Positions 1-10,895 of a DNA stretch of 64,000 nucleotides are shown piece by piece; the stretch's first letter is position 1; each line of letters starts with the position of its first letter. The translations under genes and the position numbers were made by a program. The notes under the pieces were generated by a model, which was not told the DNA's origin, made no database searches, and worked only from the letters and a program-made list of their open reading frames with translations. Source of the DNA: Kwoniella bestiolae CBS 10118 (lineage: Eukaryota; Basidiomycota; Tremellomycetes; Tremellales; Cryptococcaceae); assembly GCF_000512585.2 (NCBI RefSeq), contig NC_089241.1, forward strand, positions 3,286,001 to 3,350,000, given 5' to 3'.

Positions 1-856
1 GAAAATGAGATTTCGGGGTTTGATATGGCCACCTAGTTTATCCATTTAATCCCTTTGGGAACCAACATGATTGTATAAGTTGGCGGGAAGATAAAAGTGG
101 CGTGGGTGCGGGTGTGTGGGATAAGAATGGGAATATGAAGGATGAGGGTGGGAATGGGAAAGTGTTGATGAAAGTAAAAGAAGTTGAATTGCATTAAGTC
201 AGTTCAGTTCAGTTGTTTCTGTTCGATAGCTCGATAGCTCGATACCCAATATCCTCGTTTGTATACCATTCATACGGGTCACATATACTATCACCTTCAT
301 AGGGATAGAGATATGAGCATTTCATAATTCCCCATACAACTGATTATCCACTGATGCTAAGAGTTTAACGATCAATCAGTCCTGCGGGGCGCTCTTCTTT
401 CCGTTTTTTGTCAAACAAGAAAGGGAAAGAATCCGTCTGACCATCTGATTTAGCGAACTTGCTGATTGAGTATATTTATGTGATATAGCAATAGGTTCGT
501 CTAAATTATGATGGTGTACCATGAGAAGAAGAGAGAAAGGAAATGTAACAAGAGGATGGAATTTCAACGATGCACTGGAGACGAGCTGAAGGGGAGTTTG
601 GGATAAAATGATAAAATAAGCGAGTAAGAGATATTCGACAGACCCACTCATAGGGTTGACGCGTGGAAAGGACGCGCTTGGACCCACCACGACCACTCAG
701 CATACACTCACTACTCACACCGCATCATAGCATACCGTAGAGAGAGGGATATGAGTGGACAACTATCATTCTACTCTTCATCATCAATATTACCCACCAC
801 ACCACCATATACCCTCGACGACACACCACGACTAACGAACCATCAGCTGAACCACA
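1..856. other. Left flank and tropomyosin upstream region
   Basis: No gene could be supported. Open frames on the minus strand around 376-718 have no ATG or homology I can see. The stretch holds an 8-nt tandem repeat at 223-244 and presumably the promoter and 5' UTR of the tropomyosin gene that starts at 857. Confidence 0.5.
223..244. repeat. 8-nt short tandem repeat (tcgatagc, about 2.75 copies)
   Basis: The unit tcgatagc occurs at 223-230 and 231-238 and again partially from 239. It lies about 620 bp upstream of the tropomyosin start codon. No function is implied. Confidence 0.8.
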
Positions 857-2055
857 ATGGTGAGCTGGCTTTGATCTCACCACCTACCCTGATCCACCAC
901 ATCCAGCTGATCTGACCGCTTTCCCATTTCTCATGCTCGCTCCTATCTCTGGATTAATTGATGGGTGGCAATGCTGATCCTGCCTTCTTCCCATAGGACA
1001 AAATCAAGGAGGTAAGCTACTAACTTCTCGGCTATAGCCAGGAAGAACAAGCAGTTGACCTGTATACCTCACACTCCCACAGCGATTCACCATCCTCGGT
1101 CAAAAAATCGAAGCTGCCGAGTCTAGGGCTGAGGAAGCGGAGGCTGAGAACAAGAAGGTGAGTGGGGGTGTGTCCTCATTGGAGTGCAGGGAGGTGCTGA
1201 TTTGACGAATATTGCGCATATCCCATCTACTCTATACCACCTTCGTACCCCCACATGTAATCACCCATTCACGTCTTCCTTCTTCCTTCATAACGAACCT
1301 CTCTCATTACGATGGCCCCCGCACAGCTCAATCAAACCCTTCTCGAGCGAGACCAAGAGATCGCCTCGCTGCAACACAAGCTCTCTTTAGCCGAGAGCGA
1401 AGTGGAGAAGTCGGAGAACCAAATCAAGGACTTGAAATCCGCTTCAGAGGAAGGTGAGACCCACAAGACCACGGGTGAGAACTTGGCTAGGAAAGTGCAA
1501 TTGTTGGAGGAGGAGTTGGATAAGGCTGAGAAGGACTTGAAGGAGACGACTGAGAAGTGAGTGCGACCTTTTCATCATAAAGATGTAGAATAGGAAGTGG
1601 CGTATCCGTTTGTCGGTTCCTATCGTCGGCCTGCGCTTGATGATGCCTTGTCATGGAGATACGGAACCCCCAGAGGATTATATACTGACTATGATTGCTT
1701 GGTTCACACACAGACTCAGACAAGTCGACGTCAAGGCTGAACACTTTGAACGACAAGTCGCACGAGCCGAGCAAGAGAGGGACGAATGGGAGAGAAAGCA
1801 TGGAGTGGGTGTTTTGTTTCTTCTCATTCCATAATCCCTTCATCAATCGCTCGTCGTGCGAAGGATCCGCTGCGCGCTCTTAGACTACGCCCTATGCTGA
1901 CTTGAATCTGATCCCAACAGGAAGCAGTCGAGAAGTACCAACAATCCAAGAGAGAGCTCGACGAAGTTGTCGCACAAATGGAATCTTTGGTGAGTATAGC
2001 TCTGCCTCAGAATTGATCTGTTCAATGCTAATATATTATCGTTATCACACAGTAA
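857..2055 (+). CDS. TPM1: Tropomyosin (actin-filament coiled-coil protein)
   Basis: Seven exons: 857-859, 997-1011, 1083-1157, 1327-1556, 1714-1804, 1921-1989, 2053-2055. They close in phase to a 161-aa protein starting MDKIKERF and continuing as an unbroken heptad coiled coil. That length equals fission yeast Cdc8, the expected short fungal tropomyosin. By family knowledge it polymerises head to tail along formin-built actin cables and contractile-ring filaments and regulates myosin and cofilin access. The first exon is only the ATG and the last only the TAA, so an ORF scan misses the gene. All introns are GT-AG. No neighbour appears co-regulated; the next plus-strand gene is 1.4 kb away. 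Confidence 0.95.
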
Positions 2056-3456
2056 ATTCCACCCACCCATTCTTTCTTTCTCCACTTATTACCACCATGA
2101 TCACTATCGATATATAAAGTCTACTCCTCCCACCCATTATTATACGATCAGATATGAGGGATGCAACCTGTGTCTCATATGTTCTGCTTGTATACTGACC
2201 AACTCCTGAAGTGGACTTGCCTACTGATCCTAACCCCCTTACGGTCTAATTGCTGATACATGAACTTCCGCTAATCTGCCTACCATATAAAATTTACCCT
2301 TTCCTCTTGGTCTCGATCGAGGAACGGCGCGCGATGATCGAGAACTACCCATTCTCACGATCCCCTCTCAAGCTGATAAGCCTAAACTGGATTATCCCTG
2401 AGTGCTGTATCAATTAATACTGCTTAAACCTTAATCAAACTCACATTGATCGTCAGGAATGGGGATATTCGACAACCATGATCCTTGTTTGGAAGTGAAA
2501 CGGAGCTAGTTTCAATTAAACGAGGATCTGTTCAAGACACGGATCTGATGGTGACACAGATCGAAAGGAGGGTGGGGAAGTGTTGATCAGGTGGAAGTGG
2601 GGAAGAACGTCCTGGCTCTACTTCACTGGAGTGTAGCGAAGCAAGAGGAGAGCGTTCGGGATGAGGATTAAAAAGAAGTGGTCCGCAGATTGAAACCAGA
2701 CAAGCAGGAGACGAAAACAAAAGATCACAACGACTCGACGATGCTTCTCGGCCGAATCAATCAAAGGATCCTCACCCCTCACCTTCGACACGATTAGAGG
2801 CTGGTTGACACGAGTAAACAATGAAACAGTAAAACCTAATCAACAATCATTTTGATCGATTCGAAGTTGTGATGATCACCTTTTCCAGACTCCACCTTTC
2901 AGCTTTGGGGTGAATGTACAATCAATCTCGAGCGTGAGCCCAGCAGAAGAATGACAACTCTTTGAGAAACCTGGACTCGAGCTAATAGAAGACAGCGTAT
3001 CAGTGCGGATCGAAAGGCATGGTATAAAGTAGGGAATGATGGTAATTTTGGAAAGGAGGGTGTCTCACTTCGGATCACTTGGTTTTTTACATCAGTTGTT
3101 CGGACTTGAGCGTTTGTTGATGCGAGTGAGTGGGTGGGTGGGTATCTGAGAGGTTTGAAGAAGAGTTTTTGGGGATATGTTGAGTATGCGTTGAAGTGAG
3201 AATGAAAGTGGAGTGGGGGATAAGAGGGTATATATATGATGATGAATGGAATGGTACACTATGTGAAGGTAAAGGTTCTTCATCTCTCGAACAATAGGAA
3301 GAACATCATATTATTCACAATTACAGAACGTTTCACCAATCATAACCTTCTTCGGGGACGGTAATGATTCATCCCCAACCAAATAAACTCATAAACACCT
3401 TATCCATTCCAACGATCTCTCACCACTCTTAATCCATCCTGTTAAAACTATAAACA
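2056..3456. other. Intergenic region, 1.4 kb
   Basis: No supported gene. Minus-strand frames at 2532-2821 and 3092-3283 are short and show no homology or convincing start. The first part is presumably tropomyosin 3' UTR and the last part the promoter of the ORF at 3457. Confidence 0.5.
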
Positions 3457-3705
3457 ATGGCTCAATCCGTCTCCTTATCATCCACTCTCCCACCCCGATC
3501 TCACCTTTCCCAGACGTTGAACGCCCCAAAAATCAATACGCCATCATCCGTCAGCGACCCTGCACAAATCGCTTTCGAACGTTATCTCGCGGAACGATGG
3601 CCCAGGGAAAGAGGAATGAAGGGATGGAGTAAACAGTTGCCGGTTCTTTGGGAAGGGGTGGGACCGTTGGGGTTGGGGAGGGAGAGGGACGAGAGAGACG
3701 GATAA
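3457..3705 (+). CDS. Small hypothetical protein, 82 aa
   Basis: A single uninterrupted ORF whose ATG sits in a good context (acaatgg) and is preceded by a pyrimidine-rich leader. The protein has a Ser/Pro-rich N-terminal third, then a segment with a Tyr-Leu-Ala-Glu core and several Trp residues, and a Gly/Arg/Asp-rich tail. I do not recognise a domain and see no signal peptide or membrane segment. A gtgagt donor lies just after the stop (3709), so a 3' UTR intron is possible, or the ORF may be the first exon of a longer model if the TAA is misread. It could be a real small conserved protein or a spurious frame; the start context favours real. Confidence 0.5.
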   Translation: MAQSVSLSSTLPPRSHLSQTLNAPKINTPSSVSDPAQIAFERYLAERWPRERGMKGWSKQLPVLWEGVGPLGLGRERDERDG

Positions 3706-4166
3706 GGGTGAGTTGCTCTCGTCCAATCTTCTCCTGTCGTCTCATTAATGGATTAATGAATTCAATCTGATATTTTGAGGATACAACCGGCAGGAAAACC
3801 GACGTTGAGCTTGAACGTGGATGGATGGGTGTGAATGAACATTGGAATCAGGGGAGGGTAGGGCGAGCTTGTATATACTTGAACGTAGACTACGATCACT
3901 GCATACTGTATCATGCACGCCATGTTCTTTTGAGATTATCAGATCGGCATAAGGGACACAACAAAATGCTCAAGAGAGATTTAGACTGTTCACAAATACT
4001 GTATCGCATAGAGAGGTCTTCGTTTCATCTTCTTCTTGTAAATGTGAATATTGTATATAACGTTGGATTTGAATAAATACATATATCGAATTTTTACGCT
4101 CAGTGCGAAATTAGGACTATGTATGCCCTCCAATTTGAGCGGGTAACGAGAAAAAACAAAGATCCA
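3706..4166. other. Convergent intergenic region
   Basis: Between the plus-strand ORF ending at 3705 and the minus-strand coiled-coil gene ending at 4167. A frame at 3825-4076 starts with ATG but shows nothing recognisable. Probably two 3' UTRs. Confidence 0.4.
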
Positions 4167-5396
4167 TTATCTGTATGGAGAAGGACCAGGATTGATTTGC
4201 AAGAACGTCCTCAAGTCCATCTTCCTACCAAGTAAATCTGGATCCTCCAGCATGTGATTTCGGATTCCATGAACAGGGATAGCCTCTTGTACCGCTACTG
4301 ATTCCGTCTTCTGGTTGTTATTGTTGTTCTTGTTCTTGTTTTTGTTGTTCTTGGATTTCCTATTCTTCGCCTTTGGTAATGAATCGATAATTTCAATCAA
4401 CTCCTTTTGGGTATGGGTCCCGCAAATGACATAATCACCTTGTTTGATCTTCAGTATCGCTCGTTCCTGCTCCAAGTTGAGATGGTAGGCTGTACCTTCA
4501 AGCTCGATCAATAATCTCTTAGCGAGATCTTCCATTCCCCTTCGGACTTGTTTTCCTGCAGATGTGATCGAATTAATACCATGGTTGATCGCATCATTGA
4601 TCTCATGTTTCCTCTGATTCTTCATCTCCTCCAAAACCTGCTTCTCTCTGCTAATCACACCTAACGCATCCTTCTTGGCTTTTTCAATAGCTTGAAACCA
4701 CAACGACACCTTGATATCTTCCTTTCTGATATCTGTCTTAGCTTTATGGATCTGAGAAATTGCATCTTTACCCGCGTTCTTGATTGCTAATACTCTCTTG
4801 TTCATCTCCTCCTCGCCTGCCTCATCATCTTCCTTGACCTTGAGCTGTAATCTCTCCATCAAGCCAGCTTCGAGACCATTCAGATAGGAATCATCGACTC
4901 TAAGTCTCTCAGCTTGGACGCTTTCTAACACCTCTAATCGGTTTTTGTGATTGTCCAGTTCGATGGAGAGTTGTCGATGCCTCTCCAGGAAGAGTTGATG
5001 TTCTTCCCTTTCAACCTCCAGATTAGCTTGTAACTCCTCGTACTTCGCTTGAAGATTCTTGGTGTGCACCGCATTGTTGTTGAGTGTGAGACAAAACTTT
5101 TTGACCTGAGTATTGGATGCAATGGCTTGTTCCTCAAGTTGGGTGATTCGGCTGAGGATGTGGGTATAAGCGTCGGAAGGGATGGATATGAGGTTTGAAG
5201 TGGGAGGGTTTTCGGTGTCGAGGTGATTGTCGGATGAAGGAGAAGGGGTATTGGTCGTACGAGCGAGCGGTTCGACGTCCATATTGTTGATCGAGGCAGA
5301 GGGTGTCGGTGCGGAGGATGGATCAGGGACTTGTATTTTGAGGGTGATGGCGAAGTTGGAGGAAGGATGATTGGCGGTCGAGGAAATTTGTGACAT
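4167..5396 (-). CDS. Coiled-coil protein, 409 aa, intronless
   Basis: Single-exon gene. Residues 1-60 are Ser/Pro/Thr-rich and probably disordered. A leucine-heptad coiled-coil region follows from about residue 75 to 310, rich in Glu, Lys and Gln. A low-complexity Lys/Asn tract lies at about 345-365, followed by an unstructured tail. I recognise no catalytic motif, signal peptide or membrane span. It resembles the next two genes (6086-7462 and 7883-8698) in layout: Pro/Ser-rich N-terminus, a short motif around SRITQLEEQ, then a coiled coil. The three may therefore be a local duplicated family, or unrelated proteins that merely share a coiled coil. Its start lies about 690 bp from the divergent gene at 6086. 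Confidence 0.75.
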   Translation of the reverse strand: MSQISSTANHPSSNFAITLKIQVPDPSSAPTPSASINNMDVEPLARTTNTPSPSSDNHLDTENPPTSNLISIPSDAYTHILSRITQLEEQAIASNTQVKKFCLTLNNNAVHTKNLQAKYEELQANLEVEREEHQLFLERHRQLSIELDNHKNRLEVLESVQAERLRVDDSYLNGLEAGLMERLQLKVKEDDEAGEEEMNKRVLAIKNAGKDAISQIHKAKTDIRKEDIKVSLWFQAIEKAKKDALGVISREKQVLEEMKNQRKHEINDAINHGINSITSAGKQVRRGMEDLAKRLLIELEGTAYHLNLEQERAILKIKQGDYVICGTHTQKELIEIIDSLPKAKNRKSKNNKNKNKNNNNNQKTESVAVQEAIPVHGIRNHMLEDPDLLGRKMDLRTFLQINPGPSPYR

Positions 5397-6085
5397 GTTG
5401 AGTTGGAGAGGTCATCTACTGTGGTTGGAATAACATCAGCGTCTAATCATCACGCACTCAGAGCTGACGACAATTGTGAGACTCTGACCTCTTTCACGGC
5501 GGATTCAAAAGTATGGGTTGAAAGGTATAGCTAACACAATTGGCGATAGGGAAAGAAACAAAAGGTCCGCAACGATAGCGTCGGTTTGTTATACCTTTGT
5601 TGAAAGGTAAGATCATCTGATCAAACAATCATTGACCTCTTTATCCCACTCGTTTCTGTAGGGATCTATCACTCATCACTTACGTCTGAGACAGAGTAAA
5701 CGATCCCCACCGCCACAATCGAGGGTTCATTGCTGTTCACCCACTCATCGCTGATGCCACCATTCCCATCATCATCAGATGTCTCATCTTTCCCACTCTA
5801 CGCTGAACGGCCGGGGGTCAGAGCGTATCATCAATCATGTCAACAACGCGTACAGTAGTGATCGAGATGTATTGACGTGATTCGTTCTACATTTTTCCGT
5901 ACCAGGTGGATAAGCTTGTTGACCATGCAGGTGTCCTAAGTTAATCGATATTGAACAGAAACACCCACTAATCCCTTCATTCCACTCTTTACATACCTCT
6001 TATCCCGAAACATCTATCCTCAAGTCGCAAAATCCCCTGCCCTACTATACCTCGATGATTGAAAATCCGGACACCCGGAATCAGC
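5397..6085. other. Divergent promoter region of two coiled-coil genes
   Basis: About 690 bp between the minus-strand start at 5396 and the plus-strand start at 6086. No gene seen. An out-of-frame ATG at 6055 precedes the chosen plus-strand start and could act as a small upstream ORF. Confidence 0.5.
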
Positions 6086-7462
6086 ATGTCCACCAACCCC
6101 CAGACCACGCAACCTGCTCCGACTGATCCTACACTCCCACTCGTTTCTCCAAACGACAATTCTACTCTCAAACACATTCCTACCCCAAATGGAACTATGA
6201 ACCGACGAATCGTCTCCACCCCTCTGCCCTCCTTACCACCCACCACCTATGCCCTGCTCCTCAACAGGATCGATTCGATCGAATCTACCTTGAAAGCCGA
6301 GATAGGTCATTTGAAGACTCAGCTCGCTGAAGAAAGAGGTATCAGTGCTAAGCTACAGAGTAAGGTTGATCAATTGGAGGGGGATATAAGTGGAGGAAGA
6401 GCTGAAACGAGGGAGGAAGAATTGCTGAAGGAAAGGCCGGAGGTATCGCTGAGAAGGGTCGAAGAGCTGGAGAAGAAGGGTGATGGTGTTGCCTGTGAGG
6501 CGCTATTCTGCGAGGAGAACTCCAAGGTATTGGTGGGTGATCGAGTTAGTACTCTGGAAGATCGTTACCAATTATTTGAATCCAACTTGACAGCTAAAGT
6601 GGAAGAGATGAAAGAAAAGATACTCAAAAATATCGGTGATATCGAAGCTATCGATTCCGCCATTCACACAATTCTCAGATCGCATGATATTGCCAATCTC
6701 GAAGGTTTGACTTTCAAGCACAAGATGGATTTGTTCATCACACACATCTACGCTCAAGTTGAGGAGGAGAAGAGGATTGGTAAGACTTTTTCAGAAAGAA
6801 TGGGTGATCTGGAGGTTTCCCTTGAAGATGAGACGAAAGAATATCATCAAGGTTTGGATGGTTGTAAGAAATGGGTAGAGGATGAGATGGAGAAGTGGAA
6901 GAATGAGATGAACCTTGTTGTCGAGATTCATGAGAGAAGATTTAATACGATGATGAACGAAGTTGAAGGTAAAGCTGGGATGGGTTTGGATATGGTCAAA
7001 GAGAGATCCAACGATGTCGTGGCTATGATGGAGGAATTTCAGGTTGAAGCAAGATTGACGAAGGAAGAACTCGAAAACAAGCAAAAGGAATATCTCAGTA
7101 CTATTTGCGATGAGACGAGTCAAGCTATGAAAGCTCTGAATGAAAGGGAAAAGGTGATTCAGATGGATCAAGATTCTTTTTTAAAGAGTATGGACGAGGT
7201 ACGAGATGAGATAAGAATCTGGAAGGAGGGGATGGAGCTGGATAAAAAGAATGTACAAGAACAACGAGAAGAGCTGAAGGAAAAAAGGGATGATTATCTG
7301 CGAGAAATCCGAAAGGCTGAAGATGATATGCGAAACATGATCGATAGGGTTGAGAAAGGGGTGGGGAGTGGTGGGAGTAGAAGGGGAGATGGGAAGGTGT
7401 GTACGGTGATTAGTTGGGATCATGGAGGAACAGAAGATTGGTATTCCTGCGAGGAGAAGTGA
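6086..7462 (+). CDS. Coiled-coil protein, 458 aa, intronless
   Basis: The frame is open from 6059, but the first in-frame ATG is at 6086 (protein begins MSTNPQTTQ), which I take as the start; an ATG at 6055 is out of frame. Residues 1-60 are Pro/Thr-rich. A long Glu/Lys-rich coiled coil runs from about residue 65 to 430 with regular leucine, isoleucine and methionine heptads. The last 25 residues are Gly/Arg-rich then acidic. I see no motor, kinase or membrane motif. Similarity to the gene at 4167-5396 is one of organisation (disordered N-terminus, Leu-Asn-Arg-Ile-like entry into the coil). A cytoskeletal or scaffolding role is only a guess. Confidence 0.75.
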   Translation: MSTNPQTTQPAPTDPTLPLVSPNDNSTLKHIPTPNGTMNRRIVSTPLPSLPPTTYALLLNRIDSIESTLKAEIGHLKTQLAEERGISAKLQSKVDQLEGDISGGRAETREEELLKERPEVSLRRVEELEKKGDGVACEALFCEENSKVLVGDRVSTLEDRYQLFESNLTAKVEEMKEKILKNIGDIEAIDSAIHTILRSHDIANLEGLTFKHKMDLFITHIYAQVEEEKRIGKTFSERMGDLEVSLEDETKEYHQGLDGCKKWVEDEMEKWKNEMNLVVEIHERRFNTMMNEVEGKAGMGLDMVKERSNDVVAMMEEFQVEARLTKEELENKQKEYLSTICDETSQAMKALNEREKVIQMDQDSFLKSMDEVRDEIRIWKEGMELDKKNVQEQREELKEKRDDYLREIRKAEDDMRNMIDRVEKGVGSGGSRRGDGKVCTVISWDHGGTEDWYSCEEK

Positions 7463-7882
7463 TTGCACACTCCACATCTGGTGAAAATGCCTATCGATCG
7501 TTGCTCCAAGTATCCAGTATGGGAGTTAAGGCGACAGACTTCTTTGATTAATCGCGGGGCTGAGGTAGTGGATGGGGATCGTATGTTGCTTACAGTATAT
7601 TAATATATATGCTACATCTTTGACATCTATCTTATCTATCTCCGTCCATGTTGATGGTCTAATCACATGCATTTTTGTAATACACAATTGACCCATCGTA
7701 TGTATCTCCAAGATGTTGGGCGAAGAGAATGATGTCTGCGGCACGAGCGTTGAGATTGCGTCTGTGTGTCGATATCGTACAGTATATACGACCAAAAGCG
7801 TATTCACCTGAATATGTGGAAGGATCACCCTTCATGAACATTCCCGTTCAGCAACCCCTGGAGAAGCTTCTTGCACCGAGGT
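7463..7882. other. Convergent intergenic region
   Basis: Between the ends of the genes at 7462 (plus) and 7883 (minus). Short frames here lack plausible starts. Probably 3' UTRs. Confidence 0.4.
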
Positions 7883-8698
7883 CTAATCGGTCTGTCTAGG
7901 CTTGTAACCATACAAAACAGCCTGATCATCATCCAGCCCCAAACCAGTAGGATCATCCGGTACGTCATCGAACTCCTCCTCCCTTCCCAGTTGTGGTTGA
8001 CGTTGATCCCACGTATCATGATCCACTTCCTCAGGTTCGATCTCCTGCTTGACAGTATAGCTCTGAGGGGTCGTTCGAGCGGGTAAGGCGGTGGGGATTG
8101 AAATTTGGGTTGGAGGGTTGAGTTGATATTCCCTATTTTGGGGTATTTGGGAGGTCGCGAACGATGGTGGAAGTTGAGTATCGATTTTTTGATCTGCCGT
8201 GCTTGTTTCTCCCGGCCTCACACTCAGTTCCAGCCTATTCAACCTAGTCTCCAACCGTTCTATCGTACTCCTATGTCCCACATTGATCCTTCGTTCCTCC
8301 TCTAGGTCTCTTTCCACCTTCTCCAGCCTTTGGACAAAACCAGTAGCTAAACCCAGTAAGATAGATTCAGGCCCGAAGGTGGAATTTGACTGAAGTTGAT
8401 TCGATCCTGGGGGAGGATGTGAGGTCGAAGAAGCAGGTTGTTGAGGGGGAGAGGTGTTATTCTGAGTTGGTTGTGAGCCAGGAGCGGGCGGTACAGCTAC
8501 TTGTAGACCTAGATTTGATCCTAGTGGGATAGAACAGTCCAGAGATAGAGATTGGATGTTGAGCTGTAGCTTCATAGATTCTGGTCCATTGGTCGAGGTA
8601 GAAGCGGGGGCGGGGGCGGGGGCAGGAGGGACGGGGATGGATTTGGTGTGAGAAGAGGAGGAGTAATTGGGTGGATGAGGAGGGACGGGGGTGGACAT
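7883..8698 (-). CDS. Pro/Ser-rich protein with a short coiled coil, 271 aa
   Basis: Single exon with ATG at 8698. Residues 1-40 carry a Pro-Ala dipeptide run encoded by a G-rich repeat (about 8600-8627). Residues 40-115 are Ser/Pro/Gln-rich. A coiled coil follows at about 118-160 (Arg-Leu-Glu-Lys-Val-Glu-type heptads). The C-terminal third is acidic and disordered, with a possible sumoylation-like VKQE motif. No enzymatic domain is recognised. It is the third coiled-coil gene within 4.5 kb and shares the disordered-then-coil layout with the two before it. The function is unknown. Confidence 0.7.
   Translation of the reverse strand: MSTPVPPHPPNYSSSSHTKSIPVPPAPAPAPASTSTNGPESMKLQLNIQSLSLDCSIPLGSNLGLQVAVPPAPGSQPTQNNTSPPQQPASSTSHPPPGSNQLQSNSTFGPESILLGLATGFVQRLEKVERDLEEERRINVGHRSTIERLETRLNRLELSVRPGETSTADQKIDTQLPPSFATSQIPQNREYQLNPPTQISIPTALPARTTPQSYTVKQEIEPEEVDHDTWDQRQPQLGREEEFDDVPDDPTGLGLDDDQAVLYGYKPRQTD
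8600..8627. repeat. G-rich hexamer repeat encoding a Pro-Ala run
   Basis: Repeated gcgggg units inside the CDS at 7883-8698, reading as alternating Pro-Ala on the minus strand. Such tracts tend to vary in length between strains. Confidence 0.7.
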
Positions 8699-9326
8699 GT
8701 TGGAAGTTTATCAGGGGTCTCTTTCTCGGTCGGAATGGATCGTTGGAGTCTAGCTTGATCTCTCTCTTTGGGTTTAGTCGATGCGGATTCCAATTGCAAA
8801 AGAGATGTTGGATTGATGAAGGTGCTGAGATGTTTTACACTACGAGTGACGCTGAAACATCATTCGACTTACGTAACATTACATCTGACCTCCGGTTTTA
8901 GGTGTCTATCTTTGGTAGCCTAGGCGAAAAGATCTGCTAAGATCACATTCACAGAAGTACGAAAGAGACAGCGGCGTAATATCTCAAGCCAGTCCCCATA
9001 TATCGCTGACCCTTTATCCGATCTCTGTAGAGATAACGTCAAGGTCTCAAATCAGTACAAGGGATACGTTCCGAGGTGCTTTTGTCCCTGATCAAACGTT
9101 TCTGAACTCCCATGTCATCTCAAAGCTTCTATTCAAAGGATCCTCTTGGCTTTAACGGTCAAGCACTGTTTCATATGGCTCAATGGACTATGTAGTCATT
9201 TGGATTCCCACTTTCTCTCGAAAGGGTCAGCAAATGTGCCAGTGACGGAGCTAGCGGCCATTCGATGACACTATACGACGTCTGAAATACAGGCAGAAGC
9301 TTTCATTACTTGCTACATTCTCAGAC
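8699..9326. other. Divergent intergenic region, 630 bp
   Basis: Between the minus-strand start at 8698 and the plus-strand start at 9327. An ATG-starting plus frame at 8671-8901 mostly overlaps the coding gene and is not supported. No other feature seen. Confidence 0.4.
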
Positions 9327-9932
9327 ATGGGAACACTAGATCAAGATCGCTACCAAGCGCCCAAATGGACTGCTCCGACTCGAACGAGTCGTAGTGATTC
9401 AGAGATCCCAGTGATATTACTGTATCATCAGTTCACTTCATACCCAGAAATCCTGGATGGATCCGGTCATTCAGACCCCAGGATACTCAGAACATACTCG
9501 CTCGGCGATTTTTCTGAACAATTTCACGCCAGACTTGCCTATCCGCCCGACGGAAGCGGAAATTCCATCAACCCATACATTTGGAGGAGCGCCGGTATGT
9601 TCACAAACCATTTGTCATTACTACTTGAACATGGATATGGTCCGGAAGTTCCCCCAGCAATCGCAGATCCTCGAGAAGATGATAGTCCAGCTGCAAAAGC
9701 GAGAAGCACAATCAAGGTTTACCACCGCAACGCATGCGAAAGTTTCGGACAATGGTTCAGAGTTCAGCGGACGTTCGGCAGATTGACCGACAGGGATGTG
9801 AGGTACAGAATCGTCCATGCACAGGCAGAATATGAAAGTACTGCTCCTGCTATGAACTCACCAGCAGATTGTCAAGAGGCCAGCCTGGAGGCTTTCGAAA
9901 CCTACCTGGAAGGCTTCACCGGGAACACGTAG
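9327..9932 (+). CDS. MGT-family protein, C-terminally truncated (201 aa)
   Basis: Starts MGT like the intact copies at 12973-13743 and 62464-63243 and follows the same order of blocks: a P-x-I-x-L hydrophobic strand near residue 27, an acidic turn, a Trp/Phe helix (IWRSAGMF) near 87, and a short L-T-x-x-D-V strand near 155. It then reaches a TLEGFTGN-like segment where the others have K-G-x-T-x-G-D followed by about 30 more residues ending in a Trp motif. Here the stop comes immediately, so the conserved tail is missing, probably by a nonsense change or frameshift. The family is not one I recognise, and its function is unknown. Confidence 0.6.
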   Translation: MGTLDQDRYQAPKWTAPTRTSRSDSEIPVILLYHQFTSYPEILDGSGHSDPRILRTYSLGDFSEQFHARLAYPPDGSGNSINPYIWRSAGMFTNHLSLLLEHGYGPEVPPAIADPREDDSPAAKARSTIKVYHRNACESFGQWFRVQRTFGRLTDRDVRYRIVHAQAEYESTAPAMNSPADCQEASLEAFETYLEGFTGNT

Positions 9933-10118
9933 AATGGAAGGGAGACTATGGGAGTATGTGCATGGAAAGGAGTGACGCTTCCGAGCTGATCGGGGGTGGA
10001 AACATACCTTATAGGAGCTAGCAAGCTTTGATGGGCTGTCAGTATTGTTTGGATCCTGTTATTGCCCATCAGTTCTAAAGCATGTATGTATGTCATGAGC
10101 AGGCAGAATTCCGATCGT

Positions 10119-10523
10119 TTACAACATCTGTCGTCTTACAAGCATGCAAAGAAGAGCTGGGCTATGCTCGATGGGTGAAGGCCCCGCTTGCAGCTTACTG
10201 TGCTCAAGACACAACTGATGTTCTGGAAACCTCTTGTTGGGATGTGCCAGGTAAATGGCAATATACTTATCGAAGCTGCAGAAGATAATGTTTCGGGTCT
10301 CCCAGATCGCAATCGAGGCTGATACCTCCATAGTGAAATCCGGCTGAGTGATTCCGATTTGTCTCGATGACAGGAGAACGCGGGCTGTCTGTGAAAGCTC
10401 AAGGGAGCCACTCGAGTATTCACCTGCAATCTGAATAATCATCCTGCTGAATTCTTCCTTTTCCGCCGATGGATTACCAAATGGGTGTATGAAAACGGGT
10501 GGAAGTCTCAATTGAATTGACAA
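10119..10523 (-). pseudogene. Probable MGT-family remnant
   Basis: An open minus frame of 134 codons contains a helix followed by Ile-Thr-x-x-Asp-Phe-Thr, matching the L-T-E-x-D-V strand of the intact MGT genes. The N-terminal blocks and the K-G-x-T-x-G-D tail are not found around it. It lies between two other MGT copies. I read it as a decayed fragment; an unrelated small ORF is possible. Confidence 0.35.
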
Positions 10524-10895
10524 TGAAGATGCCTATATAAGATCAATCTATCAAGGCCTTCTAGTGACCTTCACGGGTAGCGTCAAGTTCGATGAGTTGT
10601 GAAAGCGAATTCAAGCTATTGCTGGAACGTCTCTCGACCAAGAGCGGAACGAATTCAACCTCTTTAGGGCTAATTGCCAGAGGTTCCTCTTTGAGTTCAT
10701 TACTGCGGGAAAATTTGACTAACTTAGTCTACTGTAAACACGCCCTCACAACACAGAAACTGGGTGGGACCAAGAGCCTACCAACTGGATCATCGCTGGC
10801 ACATCATGAATCATGCGTAAATGCAGATTGCATGGAATCTACAATACCAAATGCCAAGGCGGTCTCCCGACAGCTACGAGGGACAAAAGGGATGT
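10524..10895. other. Spacer between MGT-family copies
   Basis: A plus-strand frame with ATG at 10592 (107 codons) is open but Ser/Leu-rich with no resemblance to the family or to anything I know. I do not annotate it as a gene. Confidence 0.35.

Noticed and set aside
376..718. Two minus-strand ORFs upstream of tropomyosin
   Set aside because: No credible ATG or homology; they overlap the likely promoter.
9457..9786. Alternative plus ORF starting with ATG inside the truncated MGT gene
   Set aside because: The other frame carries the family blocks; this one is a shadow.
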